Below are positions 18,613 to 27,189 of a stretch of DNA of 64,000 nt, one piece after another. Source of the stretch: Rhizobium cauense. Lineage in GTDB: Bacteria > Pseudomonadota > Alphaproteobacteria > Rhizobiales > Rhizobiaceae. The position numbers and the translations under genes were made by a program. Where the stretch lies: positions 278,482 to 342,481 of the forward strand of contig NZ_JAEUAT010000006.1 in assembly GCF_019511525.1 (NCBI RefSeq), written 5' to 3'. Under the pieces are notes generated by a model, which saw only the letters and a program-made list of their open reading frames with translations, was not told the origin of the DNA and searched no databases. Numbering within the stretch: the stretch's first letter is position 1; each line of letters opens with the position of its first letter.

Positions 18613-20175
18613 ATGGACCCCGTGTCCTTTCTACTGGTTGACGACCTCGAAGAGAACCTCATATCGCTTGAAGCGCTCCTGCGCCGCGATGGACTGAGGC
18701 TTTTGAAAGCCCGGTCGGGGGATGAGGCCCTCGAACTCCTTCTGAAGCATGACGTCGCTCTTGCCCTCATTGACGTGCAGATGCCTGGCATGAACGGCTT
18801 TGAGCTTGCGGAACTGATGCGAGGCAACGAACGCTCGCGTCGTGTTCCGATCATTTTCGTGACAGCTGGAAGTCCGGATCGCAGCTGGCGCTTTCAGGGA
18901 TATGAAGCAGGTGCTGTCGATTTTATCCACAAGCCGATCGAAGCAGACATCCTACGTAGCAAGGCGGATGTGTTCTTTGATCTCTACAGGCAACGCCAGC
19001 AACTCGCAATGCAACGGGATGAACTGGAGGCGCAGGCAAAGGCGCTGAAAGAATCCGATCAAAGGAAGGATATTTTTCTTGCAACGCTTGCGCACGAACT
19101 GCGCAACCCCCTCACCCCGCTCCGCCACGGCCTCGACATTCTGAAGCGAAATCCCGACACGGCCGAGGCAGAAAAGATCCGTGCGACGATGGATCGCCAG
19201 CTTTCGCATCTCGTGCGGTTGATCGACGATCTGCTCGATGTTTCCCGAGTAAGCCAGGGTAAGATCGAGCTCAGAAAGGAACGCCTCAAGGTGCAGGACG
19301 TTGTCACCGCCGCGATCGAAGGCAGCCGGCCGGCAATCGATGCGGCGAAGCATACGCTCAGTATCGATCTTCCAAGCGAACTTCTCTTGGTCGAGGGCGA
19401 TCCAGCGCGGCTTTCACAAGTCGTTGGCAACCTCTTGAACAATGCCACGAAGTATACGCCCGACGGAGGGCGTATCGAAGTATCAGCCCACGCTGAGGGA
19501 GGGGATGTTGTCATTGCGGTATCAGATAATGGGATCGGCATTCCCGAAGGCATGCGATCAAAGGTGTTCCAACTCTTCACGCAGGTGGATGATCACCTCA
19601 ACCGGTCCCAAGGTGGCCTGGGCATTGGCCTGGCCCTCGTCAGCCAACTCGTAGCCCTGCATGGCGGGCGCATCGAGACCTCAACACCTTCAACGGGCGC
19701 CGGCACTTCATTTGTCATCCGGCTTCCGATGCTCGTCGCTACGGAAGCTGCGAACAATATCTCAAGGGCATCGAACGAACCTCAGCCGGGAACAGCCCTC
19801 AAGGTTCTGGTTGTCGACGATAACGTCGACGTCGCCCAAGTTGTCGGTTGGATGCTCGAAGAGGTCGGACACGAGTATCACCTCGTTCACGACGGAAGAG
19901 AAGCGTTGGCGGAAGCCCGGTTGTTCCGTCCAGATGTCGTGCTTCTCGACATCGGCCTGCCGTTCGTGGATGGATACGAGGTGTGCCGAGCGTTTCGCGC
20001 GGACGAGGAATTTCAGGACGTACCAATCATTGCGCAGACGGGGTGGGGACAGAGCAAGGATAAGGAGCTCGCCGCTGCCGCGGGGTTTAACGAGCATCTC
20101 ACCAAGCCCGTCGACCTTGACGACCTCAGCAGGGTTATTTCCGACGTCGTTCAGCAAAGGGCCAATGAAAGCTAA
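18613..20175 (+). CDS. Hybrid kinase: REC-HisKA-HATPase-REC
   Basis: A soluble protein of about 520 residues. An N-terminal receiver (FLLVDDLEENLISLEALL, phospho-acceptor in LALIDVQMPGMNG) leads through a coiled coil (QQLAMQRDELEAQAKALKES) to HisKA with TLAHELRNPLTPLRHGLDIL (phospho-His). HATPase follows with NLLNNATKYTPDGG, DNGIGIPEG and GGLGIGLALVS. A C-terminal receiver begins VLVVDDNVDVAQVV with acceptor Asp in VVLLDIGLPFVDGYE. No membrane segment is present. The ATG at 18613 is favoured by AAGAAGG ten bases upstream; GTG at 18607 is possible and overlaps the CheB stop. This is the last gene of the operon; no terminator is obvious. Confidence 0.92.
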   Translation: MDPVSFLLVDDLEENLISLEALLRRDGLRLLKARSGDEALELLLKHDVALALIDVQMPGMNGFELAELMRGNERSRRVPIIFVTAGSPDRSWRFQGYEAGAVDFIHKPIEADILRSKADVFFDLYRQRQQLAMQRDELEAQAKALKESDQRKDIFLATLAHELRNPLTPLRHGLDILKRNPDTAEAEKIRATMDRQLSHLVRLIDDLLDVSRVSQGKIELRKERLKVQDVVTAAIEGSRPAIDAAKHTLSIDLPSELLLVEGDPARLSQVVGNLLNNATKYTPDGGRIEVSAHAEGGDVVIAVSDNGIGIPEGMRSKVFQLFTQVDDHLNRSQGGLGIGLALVSQLVALHGGRIETSTPSTGAGTSFVIRLPMLVATEAANNISRASNEPQPGTALKVLVVDDNVDVAQVVGWMLEEVGHEYHLVHDGREALAEARLFRPDVVLLDIGLPFVDGYEVCRAFRADEEFQDVPIIAQTGWGQSKDKELAAAAGFNEHLTKPVDLDDLSRVISDVVQQRANES

Positions 20176-20354
20176 ACAACACCGTCGTGACGGAGTACCG
20201 CGGGCAAATAATCTGATCGAGCGGCTGCAATCCTGCTTTGCTTCGCACCTAGCTCTTCATCTTGCGCCGTACCGTACCCCTGGCAACCACTCCCGCGACG
20301 TTGCATCAGTTGCAACGTAGATAACTCTATGAGTCCTACAAAGGCCGTCCGGAA
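20176..20354. other. Short intergenic region before the ECF-type promoter
   Basis: About 180 bases after the kinase operon; holds no gene or clear terminator. The TGATCC promoter element begins at its right end. Confidence 0.3.
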
Positions 20355-20384
20355 TGATCCAACCGCGCGAGCTTCTCGTAATCT
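20355..20384 (+). promoter_or_regulatory. Candidate ECF11/ChrR-system promoter
   Basis: TGATCC at 20355-20360, an 18-base spacer, then TAATCT at 20379-20384. The layout TGATCCAA...TCGTAA is nearly the same as in the element before the sigma-factor gene at 27047-27076. It lies 31 bases ahead of the ATG at 20415. It should place the four-gene operon 20415-23584 under the local ECF sigma factor. Confidence 0.65.
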
Positions 20385-20414
20385 ACGCAGATAATGAGAG
20401 CGAGCGAACGAGCC

Positions 20415-20804
20415 ATGTTCCGGACCGCAATAGCGATCGCAGTTGTGTGCACGGTTACAGCTTCAGAGGCTGCCGCGGAGCGATACAGAGCAAACGAGAT
20501 CAAAGAGGAGGTCGTCGGCAGGCGCATCTTCCTTGCAGCTCCGCTCGGCGGGGAATTCCCACTTAATTATCGAACGACTGGCAGCGTCGACGGGGACGGC
20601 GAAGCCCTAGGTCTCGGGCGTTTTGTCAAACCAAAAGACACCGGCACTTGGTGGATACAGTCTGACCGCCTCTGCCAGCGGTTTCGCACTTGGTACGACG
20701 GTCGCTCGATGTGTTTCGAACTCTATCGGGTCGACCAAAAGAGATTGAAGTGGATCCGGGACGACGGAAAGACGGGTATCGCGCGAATAGGTCCCGAGCT
20801 TTGA
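20415..20804 (+). CDS. Small secreted protein, DUF995-like
   Basis: A 129-residue exported protein. The signal peptide MFRTAIAIAVVCTVTASEAAA is followed by a mature part starting near ERYRANEIKEE. The C-terminal motif GTWWIQSDRLCQRFRTWYDG, then MCFELYRVDQKRLKWIRDDG, with two Cys, resembles rhizobial DUF995 secreted proteins; this family call is tentative. The start at 20415 is chosen over 20394 because the predicted promoter ends at 20384, which would leave no leader for the upstream ATG. First gene of the ECF-controlled operon. Confidence 0.7.
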   Translation: MFRTAIAIAVVCTVTASEAAAERYRANEIKEEVVGRRIFLAAPLGGEFPLNYRTTGSVDGDGEALGLGRFVKPKDTGTWWIQSDRLCQRFRTWYDGRSMCFELYRVDQKRLKWIRDDGKTGIARIGPEL

Positions 20805-20870
20805 TGTGGAAGCCAAAGGAGGCCGCGAATTGGAGCTTATGCCGCGCAATCGATTTGACGGAGGAAATGC

Positions 20871-21374
20871 ATGCGCATCTTCAGCGTTTTTCTTACGGTC
20901 CTCGCCATGACCCTTGCACTACTTGCACCAGCGGTCGCCAGGTCCTTTTCGCTTGAAAATTTCTTTACAGGCAGGTCGAGTGCCGAGGGAAGCTTTCGAA
21001 GCATCACCGGGGTTAAAAGGACATTCGAAGTCCAGTTGGTCGGAAAATGGGACGGCCGCACCCTGACGCTCAGGGAAGATTTCAGGTTCGATGACGGCAG
21101 TCGAGATCGCAAGACGTGGCGGTTCATAAAGGATGGACCCGGCAGATACAGGGGTACGCGCGAGGACGTGATTGGAGAGACGCAGGTGCGGATTAAAGAT
21201 AATGTCGCGCGCTTCAGCTATCTGGTCTTCCTCGACTCAAAAAACCGCAAGAACAAAGTTCGCTTTCACGACACCATGACATTGAACAACGACGGTCGTG
21301 TCCTCAATACCGCCTATGTGACGAAATTCGGATGGCCGGTTGCCTGGACGCGTGTCGAATTCAGGAGACAGTGA
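20871..21374 (+). CDS. DUF3833 family exported protein
   Basis: A 167-residue protein with an N-terminal signal or lipoprotein-like segment (MRIFSVFLTVLAMTLALLAP). The DUF3833 pattern follows: LENFFTGRSSAEGSFRSITG, WDGRTLTLREDFRFDDG, KDGPGRYRGTREDVIGE and FHDTMTLNNDGRVLNTAYVT. The beta-rich, lipocalin-like fold suggests lipid or ligand handling in the envelope; the function is not established. GGAGGAAATGC precedes the ATG. It lies 3 bases before the MFS gene. DUF3833 commonly occurs beside DUF1365, CFA-synthase-like and amine-oxidase-like genes, as here. Confidence 0.87.
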   Translation: MRIFSVFLTVLAMTLALLAPAVARSFSLENFFTGRSSAEGSFRSITGVKRTFEVQLVGKWDGRTLTLREDFRFDDGSRDRKTWRFIKDGPGRYRGTREDVIGETQVRIKDNVARFSYLVFLDSKNRKNKVRFHDTMTLNNDGRVLNTAYVTKFGWPVAWTRVEFRRQ

Positions 21375-21377
21375 CTG

Positions 21378-22706
21378 ATGGGGAAAGTGTCTGGCAGACG
21401 AACATCCAGGTCACACTCTTCGACGCTCATCCTCTATGCGCTTCCAGCTTTCCCGTTGGCGGCCCTTGCGCTGCCGCTTTTCGTCATCGTTCCGACGTTT
21501 TACTCCGAAGTGATGGGACTACCGGTCGCGGCCGTCGGCGGCGCATTTTTTGCCATTCGCCTTCTTGATGCAGCGAGCGATCCGATATTCGGCTGGCTTG
21601 CCGACCGGTGGAATGGTTCGGGCGGTCGTCGGCGTGGCTTTTTTATTGCGTCAATCCCCCTAACCGCGGGCGCCGCGTTCATGATGTTCTGGCCGCCTCA
21701 AACGATCGGGCTTGGTTATCTGCTTGTATGGGGTGGGCTTTTGTCACTTGGCTTTACCTGGTCCTCTCTGCCCTACACCGCCTGGGGAGCAGAACTCTCA
21801 AACGACTATGCCGAGCGGACACGCATTGCAGCTTTCCGTGAAGGCGCGACGCTTATCGGAACTTTATTGGCCATCAGCCTCCCCTTCGCTGTAGGGACGG
21901 CTGGGGCAAATAGCGCCGATGGGCTAAAGGCGGTAGCCGTTCTTGTCGCGGTCTTGCTTCCGTTCACAGGGCTCATGGCCTTCGTTTTCGTCCCCGAACC
22001 CGTCAATCGGTCGACGCGGGAGTTTGGCCTGATGCAAAGCCTGGTTTTCATGTCGAAGAACAGGCCGTTCCTGCGTCTAATCGCCGCTTTTCTTTTAAAT
22101 GGATTTGCGAACGCAATCCCAGCTACTTTGTTTCTTTACTTTGTGTCGGAGCGTCTGGGAGCTCCGGATTGGCGCGGCCCGTTTCTCCTACTCTATTTCG
22201 CATGCGCAGTTCTTGGCGTACCGCTCGCAGTAACGGCCGCCAGGCGCTGGAGCAAGCACAAGGCCTGGAGCGGCGCTATGCTGGTGACGTGCTCAATCTT
22301 TGCGGTATCAGGATTTCTCGGCGACGGAGACCTGGTCGCCTTTGGTGCGATATGCGTGTGCACCGGTTTTCTGCTCGGCTTCGACCTTGTCCTGCCCCCA
22401 TCCATGCAGGCAGACGTAATCGACAACGACACAGCAGTCTCAGGCTCTCAGCGTTCCGGCATGTATTTCGCGGCGTGGGCACTTGCCACGAAGCTCTCTC
22501 TGGCGACAGCCGTCGGGGTGACGTTTCCCATGCTCAGCCTGCTCGGCTTCGACCCGGCTCAAGATCGTTCGTCGCCCGACGCTCTCAAGGGTCTTTCGAT
22601 GCTTTACGCTTGGGCGCCGATCGTCCCGAAGCTCGCAGCAATCGGGCTCATGTGGGGCTTTCCGATCGATCGTGTGGCCCAACGAGAGCTTATTGGCCGG
22701 ACTTGA
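21378..22706 (+). CDS. MFS transporter, GPH/MelB-like
   Basis: A 442-residue membrane protein with about 12 hydrophobic segments. The loop motif FGWLADRWNGSGGRRRGFFI after TM2, the SLPYTAWGAELSNDYAERTRI stretch and the GMYFAAWALATKLSLATAVG segment are those of glycoside-pentoside-hexuronide:cation symporters and their relatives. In this genomic context the cargo is more likely a lipid-related compound than a sugar, but that is inference. It starts 3 bases after DUF3833, in the same operon. Confidence 0.88.
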   Translation: MGKVSGRRTSRSHSSTLILYALPAFPLAALALPLFVIVPTFYSEVMGLPVAAVGGAFFAIRLLDAASDPIFGWLADRWNGSGGRRRGFFIASIPLTAGAAFMMFWPPQTIGLGYLLVWGGLLSLGFTWSSLPYTAWGAELSNDYAERTRIAAFREGATLIGTLLAISLPFAVGTAGANSADGLKAVAVLVAVLLPFTGLMAFVFVPEPVNRSTREFGLMQSLVFMSKNRPFLRLIAAFLLNGFANAIPATLFLYFVSERLGAPDWRGPFLLLYFACAVLGVPLAVTAARRWSKHKAWSGAMLVTCSIFAVSGFLGDGDLVAFGAICVCTGFLLGFDLVLPPSMQADVIDNDTAVSGSQRSGMYFAAWALATKLSLATAVGVTFPMLSLLGFDPAQDRSSPDALKGLSMLYAWAPIVPKLAAIGLMWGFPIDRVAQRELIGRT

Positions 22707-22777
22707 CGGTATTGCGCTCGTGTGCGGCTGCCAGGTTGGTTACCCGTCTTCACCATCGCCCACTGAGGTAGGTTTCC

Positions 22778-23584
22778 ATGACTATCGGTCGCGTTTCGAT
22801 CAACAATCACGCCGTCCACGAGACGGATTGCCGAAAGGTAGCGTGGATCACCGGCGCAAGCTCCGGCATCGGGAAATCGCTTGCAATCCGTTTGGCACTT
22901 GACGGCTGGACCGTCGCCGTAAGCGCGCGCAACTCGCTGGAGCTCGATACTCTCGCACAATCGCTGGAGTACAACATCCATTCTTTTCCCCTCGATGTGA
23001 CCAACCGCGAAGCGACAGAAATCACCGTACGCGACATAGAAATGCGCCTGGGTCCGATTTCCCTTGCGGTCTTCGGCGCAGGAACTTACCGACGCGATAG
23101 CCTGTCGACCTTCGACGCCGCGGCGATCGGAGAGATGGTCGGGCTCAACATCATGGGAACCGTGAACTGTTTGCAGGCGATCATGCCAGCAATGACCGCG
23201 CGCCGGTCGGGTCGGATTGCAGTCATGGCATCTGTGGCAGGCTACACCGGTCTTCCCGGTGCCGCGGGCTACGGCGCGACGAAAGCCGCCTTGATCAACA
23301 TGTGCGAAGCCCTTTATCCCGAACTTGAACGGCAAGGCGTTCAGATGACAATCATCAATCCAGGATTTGTCGACACGCCTTTGACGCGTCAGAATGACTT
23401 TCCAATGCCGTTCCTGATCTCTTCGGAAAGTGCGGCGGAATACATCATGCGCGGGCTTCAGCGGGGGAAGTTCGAGATCGCTTTCCCGTGGAGGATGAAA
23501 ATGGCCTTGAAGCTATTGAAGGCGCTTCCTCCAAGCCTGCGGTTCGCCTTGACGCGCCGCATGTTGCGTGAGGACCACACCTGA
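22778..23584 (+). CDS. Short-chain dehydrogenase/reductase
   Basis: A 268-residue classical SDR. The cofactor loop is KVAWITGASSGIGKSLAIRL (TGxxxGIG, about residues 22-33). The catalytic Ser lies near AVMASVAGYTGLPGA and Tyr/Lys in GYGATKAALINMCEAL. NPGFVDTPLTRQND is the usual post-catalytic block. The preference between NADH and NADPH is unclear; the substrate is unknown. It is the last gene of the operon from 20415, and its stop lies only 6 bases from the convergent CFA-synthase-like gene. Confidence 0.92.
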   Translation: MTIGRVSINNHAVHETDCRKVAWITGASSGIGKSLAIRLALDGWTVAVSARNSLELDTLAQSLEYNIHSFPLDVTNREATEITVRDIEMRLGPISLAVFGAGTYRRDSLSTFDAAAIGEMVGLNIMGTVNCLQAIMPAMTARRSGRIAVMASVAGYTGLPGAAGYGATKAALINMCEALYPELERQGVQMTIINPGFVDTPLTRQNDFPMPFLISSESAAEYIMRGLQRGKFEIAFPWRMKMALKLLKALPPSLRFALTRRMLREDHT

Positions 23585-23590
23585 CCTCCG

Positions 23591-24805
23591 TCAGGCTGGT
23601 TCGAGCCGGAACTGGTAGACATCGATGGTACCGTTGCGAAAGCCGGCGGCGCAGTAGTGAAGGTAGTAGCGCCACAAGCGCTTGAACCGTTCGTCGAATG
23701 CAGCGGATTCGATCTTATGCCAACTTTTGAGGAAAGCACCTTCCCACAAGAGCAGGGTTTTCTCGTAGTCACGGCCGAAGGAAAATGCATCCCGCACCAG
23801 TAAACCGGAAGTCACAGCCTCCTGCCTGAAGACTGCCGCAGAAGGCAGCATGCCACCGGGAAACACATAGGTTTGAATGAAATCGGCGTTTTGCCGATAC
23901 CGCTCATACCGCCTCTCATCGATCGTGATGACCTGTATCAGCGCTTGTCCGCCAGGAGCGAGGTTCGTCCGCAACTTCTCAAAGTAAACCGGCCAATTCT
24001 CCTCTCCGACGGCTTCGAACATCTCTATTGAGACGACCTTGGTGAAACGTCCTTCACAATCCCTGTAGTCCTGCAGCCGCACCTCGGCCAACGGAGACAA
24101 TCCGTTGTTTGCCAGCCGAGCTCTCGCAAAGTTGGCCTGCTCCTTCGACAATGTCAGCCCGGTAATGCGACACCCCGTGCGTGAGGCAGCGTACTCCATA
24201 AACCCGCCCCAGCCGCAACCGATCTCAAGAACATGATCTTGCGGACCGATCCGAAGCTCACTTAGGATCCTGTCATACTTAGCCCGTTGGGCCTCGGCGA
24301 GTGATTGCCCTTGCCGCTCAAAGATGGCGGCAGAGTACGTCATCGTCTCATCGAGCCATGCGCGGTAGAAACCGTTGCCGAGGTCGTAATGGAACGCGAT
24401 ATTTCGGCGGCTCCCGGCACGGGAGTTTCGTCTGCACAAATGCCGCAGGTAATAAAGGCGGCCTAACCAAGGACGAGAGGCGAGCGCAGGCTTGAGGGTC
24501 TCTTCGTTGGCAAGCGCCAAATCCATAAGCGTTCCCAGGTCTGGCGTCTCCCAATCGCCATCAAGATAGGATCGGGCAAACCCGAGGCTGCCGCTTGTGA
24601 GCATACGCCAGACCGGTCTTGCATTCGCAAAGACGATCGCTGCAGTGGGACCGGGGACGTTGCCCTTGACCAAATGCACTGCCCCGCATGGGAACTCTGC
24701 GCGCAACTGCCCGCGATTGATACGGGCAAGCCAACCGCAAACTATTTTCTGCCACAGCGGGGGGCCCAATATTGGCAACGCCGCACCCCGGTCAAGCTCG
24801 CTCAT
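23591..24805 (-). CDS. Cyclopropane-fatty-acid-synthase-like SAM methyltransferase
   Basis: A 404-residue methyltransferase of the CFA synthase family, acting on unsaturated phospholipid acyl chains. The fold begins with a lipid-binding N-terminal part (residues 1-110), then NIAFHYDLGNGFYRAWLDET (family signature), MTYSAAIFERQGQSLAEAQ, SAM loop VLEIGCGWGGFMEYAA, GLTLSKEQANFARARL and VSIEMFEAVGEENWPVYF. The active-site region IQTYVFPGGMLPS is intact. It could make cyclopropane or methyl-branched acyl chains; in singlet-oxygen loci a paralogue (UfaM) makes the methyl intermediate of furan fatty acids. It overlaps the DUF1365 gene by 14 bases in a three-gene leftward operon. Confidence 0.92.
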   Translation of the reverse strand: MSELDRGAALPILGPPLWQKIVCGWLARINRGQLRAEFPCGAVHLVKGNVPGPTAAIVFANARPVWRMLTSGSLGFARSYLDGDWETPDLGTLMDLALANEETLKPALASRPWLGRLYYLRHLCRRNSRAGSRRNIAFHYDLGNGFYRAWLDETMTYSAAIFERQGQSLAEAQRAKYDRILSELRIGPQDHVLEIGCGWGGFMEYAASRTGCRITGLTLSKEQANFARARLANNGLSPLAEVRLQDYRDCEGRFTKVVSIEMFEAVGEENWPVYFEKLRTNLAPGGQALIQVITIDERRYERYRQNADFIQTYVFPGGMLPSAAVFRQEAVTSGLLVRDAFSFGRDYEKTLLLWEGAFLKSWHKIESAAFDERFKRLWRYYLHYCAAGFRNGTIDVYQFRLEPA

Positions 24806-25601
24806 GCATCAGGTCCTTCTCTTCTGGACGGGAAACAATTGTCGTGGCGACCCGCAGGTCCGCCGGCCGATGGCGATGCACGGGCATGCCCTTTAGCCAT
24901 AATTTGAGCGCCTCCCAATGGATCGCACCCATTACTTTCACAGTCATGAGGGGGTGTTTCAGGAAGGTCAGAAGCAGCCTCGTGTCCGAGATCTCCTCCC
25001 TTTTTCCTGAAAATGCCGCCTTGAGAAGTCGTCCCTCACGATCGTATTCAGTTATGTCTACGAGGACACTTTCCCCCGGCGGCGTGAGGTTGAACTCGTA
25101 GCGGCAATCCATGGGTACAAACGGAGAAACGTAAAGTTTCTTTGCGCACGACTGCTGGATGGCTCCGACGTGGCCGTCGCTCACCGGTATGACATAGGTA
25201 TGACGTTCGCGAAATGTGTTGCAGACCTCATAGAGAACGGCCCGGACTTGGCCGCCGGCTGCTTCGCAGTAGTAAACGGACAAGGGGTTGAAGACGTAGC
25301 CGAGTATGCGGGGGTAACATAGCACACGGATACGCAGCTGCTTCGCGTCCACCCCGGCCTCGCAAAGCTGCCGCACGACCCAACTGCGAAGCGCGCCTAC
25401 TTCGCCATTGCCATGGTCGCTGTCGCGAAAGCTGAAAAGAGCCCAGCGATTATGGCCGAAAAGGCGCATCTTACCGTCTAAGGACTCCAACTCATCTAGA
25501 TCGAGGAGCAGCGAAAAGACCCTGTAGGAAAGCCTATGCCGGCGAGGCCGAAACCGAACGTGCCACACTTGCCCGTTGTAAAGAGCCGACCTGGACATCA
25601 T
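24792..25601 (-). CDS. DUF1365 family protein
   Basis: A 269-residue protein of the DUF1365 family, almost always next to the FAD amine-oxidase-like and CFA-like genes. Characteristic blocks: ALYNGQVWHVRFRPRRHRLS, YRVFSLLLDLDEL, LFGHNRWALFSFRDSDHG, YPRILGYVFNPLSVYYC, CNTFRERHTYVIP and KKLYVSPFVPMDCRYEF. The ATG at 25601 overlaps the preceding stop as ATGA, so it is translationally coupled. The biochemical role is unknown; membership of a lipid-modification pathway is inferred from constant neighbours. Confidence 0.92.
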   Translation of the reverse strand: MMSRSALYNGQVWHVRFRPRRHRLSYRVFSLLLDLDELESLDGKMRLFGHNRWALFSFRDSDHGNGEVGALRSWVVRQLCEAGVDAKQLRIRVLCYPRILGYVFNPLSVYYCEAAGGQVRAVLYEVCNTFRERHTYVIPVSDGHVGAIQQSCAKKLYVSPFVPMDCRYEFNLTPPGESVLVDITEYDREGRLLKAAFSGKREEISDTRLLLTFLKHPLMTVKVMGAIHWEALKLWLKGMPVHRHRPADLRVATTIVSRPEEKDLMHERA

Positions 25602-26956
25602 TGAGCCGCCGAGTAGCCGATCTCTGAGGGGATCCGGCCAGACTCGTCCTGAAGCAACCATGGACGCCGCTCGCCAGAGATGGCCTCGGCAACCGCCAGC
25701 CCGGACTGCAGTCCGTCCTCGTGAAATCCGCTGCCGAAGTACGCCCCGCAAAACCAGACACCGCCGCGTCCCTGGAGACGCCAAAGCTCCTTTTGAGAGA
25801 CTAACGCTTGCTGATCAAAAACAGGATGCTCGTAATCGAATGTCGCGATTATCCGCTCACTGCCTATCTTTTGATGCGGGTTAAGCGTCACAAAAAGCGG
25901 CGTCGCCGGATCGATGCCTTGCAACCGGTTCATCCAATACGTGACACACAGTTGGCGCTCACCGCACTCATCCGACGCGCCCATGTAGTTCCAGCTCGAC
26001 CAAACCTTTCGCCGCGTTGGCATCAATGACATATCAGTGTGCAGAACCGCCTTATTGCTCGTGTAACCGATTGTCGATAACAGCTCCCGCTCAGGTGCGT
26101 CCGGCGCTGAGAGAATCGCCAACGCTTGGTCCGCGTGTGTCGCGATAACAACGTCCGTGAATGTGTCACGGTTGCCCTCTCGATCGGTTATGACGACGGC
26201 CCCCACCTCACGGCGGATCTCCTGCACTGCCCTTCGTGTGCGCAGCTCGCCGGAGTAGTCTGACATTAGCCTGCTGACATATTCCCTGCTTCCTCCAGTT
26301 ACGGTTCGCCAGCGAGGTCTATTGGTCAATGCAAGCAAACCATGACTGTCGCAGAATCGGATGAAGGCATGCAGGGGATAATCTCGCATGCGTGTGGTTG
26401 TTGTCGACCAGATTGCCGCGCCCATCGGAAGGAGATGGTCGGTAATGAAATCATTGCTGTAGCCATTATCGTCAAGATACTGACCCAATGTCTTGCTCGC
26501 GAGATTTCGCCGATTGAGGGCTTTTGGAGCTTGCCGATAAAAGCGGAGAATGTCCGCCAATATTCTCCAGAGGCGCGGACGGAACGCGTTCAAGGGCTGA
26601 GCAAACATTCCTGCCAATCCGGAGCCCGAGTATTCGAATGCCCCGCCGTCCAAGGAAGCGGAGAACGACATATTGGAAGCTTGTGTCGGGACGTTGAGAT
26701 AGTCGAACAGTGCTACAAGGTTGGGATAGTTGCGATCGTTGTAAACAATGAACCCTGTGTCGACGGGAACCGGCCCTAAAGGCGTCGGCGCGACAACGGT
26801 ATTGGCATGACCTCCGGGCTTGTCGCCGGCCTCGTATAGCACCACCTCTAAGGTTTTACCGAGTAACCAAGCCGCGGACATTCCCGAGATACCGGCGCCA
26901 ATCACAGCGACACGCCGTTGTCCGAATTCACCCCTCATACCCCGATCAAACCGCAT
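25598..26956 (-). CDS. FAD-dependent amine-oxidase-like oxidoreductase
   Basis: A 452-residue flavoprotein. The FAD-binding Rossmann motif is RVAVIGAGISGMSAAWLLG (about residues 14-32), followed by EAGDKPGGHANTV and DTGFIVYNDRNYPNLVALF. The C-terminal FAD-contact block WFCGAYFGSGFHEDGLQSG is intact. The start at 26956 follows GAGGGGACGAC. Homologues sit with DUF1365 and CFA-like genes and are proposed to act on fatty acyl chains, perhaps as a desaturase or oxygenase in furan fatty acid synthesis; the exact reaction is inference. It is the first gene of the leftward operon, divergent from the sigma-factor gene. Confidence 0.9.
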   Translation of the reverse strand: MRFDRGMRGEFGQRRVAVIGAGISGMSAAWLLGKTLEVVLYEAGDKPGGHANTVVAPTPLGPVPVDTGFIVYNDRNYPNLVALFDYLNVPTQASNMSFSASLDGGAFEYSGSGLAGMFAQPLNAFRPRLWRILADILRFYRQAPKALNRRNLASKTLGQYLDDNGYSNDFITDHLLPMGAAIWSTTTTRMRDYPLHAFIRFCDSHGLLALTNRPRWRTVTGGSREYVSRLMSDYSGELRTRRAVQEIRREVGAVVITDREGNRDTFTDVVIATHADQALAILSAPDAPERELLSTIGYTSNKAVLHTDMSLMPTRRKVWSSWNYMGASDECGERQLCVTYWMNRLQGIDPATPLFVTLNPHQKIGSERIIATFDYEHPVFDQQALVSQKELWRLQGRGGVWFCGAYFGSGFHEDGLQSGLAVAEAISGERRPWLLQDESGRIPSEIGYSAAQ

Positions 26957-26989
26957 GTCGTCCCCTCATTTTGACCAGCAATTATGAAC

Positions 26990-27019
26990 GCACTACGAAA
27001 AAATCTGCTGATCGGATTG
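26990..27019 (-). promoter_or_regulatory. Weak ECF-type promoter candidate for the divergent operon
   Basis: On the minus strand CAATCC, an 18-base spacer ending in TTCG, then TAGTGC. This matches the spacing and the CG-TA junction of the two good TGATCC-N18-TAA elements but has two changes in the first box. It ends 33 bases before the ATG at 26956. Confidence 0.35.
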
Positions 27020-27046
27020 AACCCGTTGCAATATTTTGATCGACCA

Positions 27047-27076
27047 TGATCCAAGAAGCGGGAGGCATCGTAACTG
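27047..27076 (+). promoter_or_regulatory. Candidate autoregulatory ECF11-type promoter
   Basis: TGATCC at 27047-27052, an 18-base spacer ending in ATCG, then TAACTG at 27071-27076. Rhodobacter RpoE promoters are reported as TGATCC plus a TAA-type second box. The element implies transcription starting near 27083, so the sigma gene is more likely translated from ATG 27190 than from upstream starts. Confidence 0.7.
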
Positions 27077-27189
27077 GTGCCATGGAAACAATTCTTGCGA
27101 TTTCGCCCACCGCTGTTCCAGATATCCCATTTGTTCGACCTGGGCGTGAGCCGCGGGTCGAGCTTGGGACGTACAAGAAGAGTGGACGC

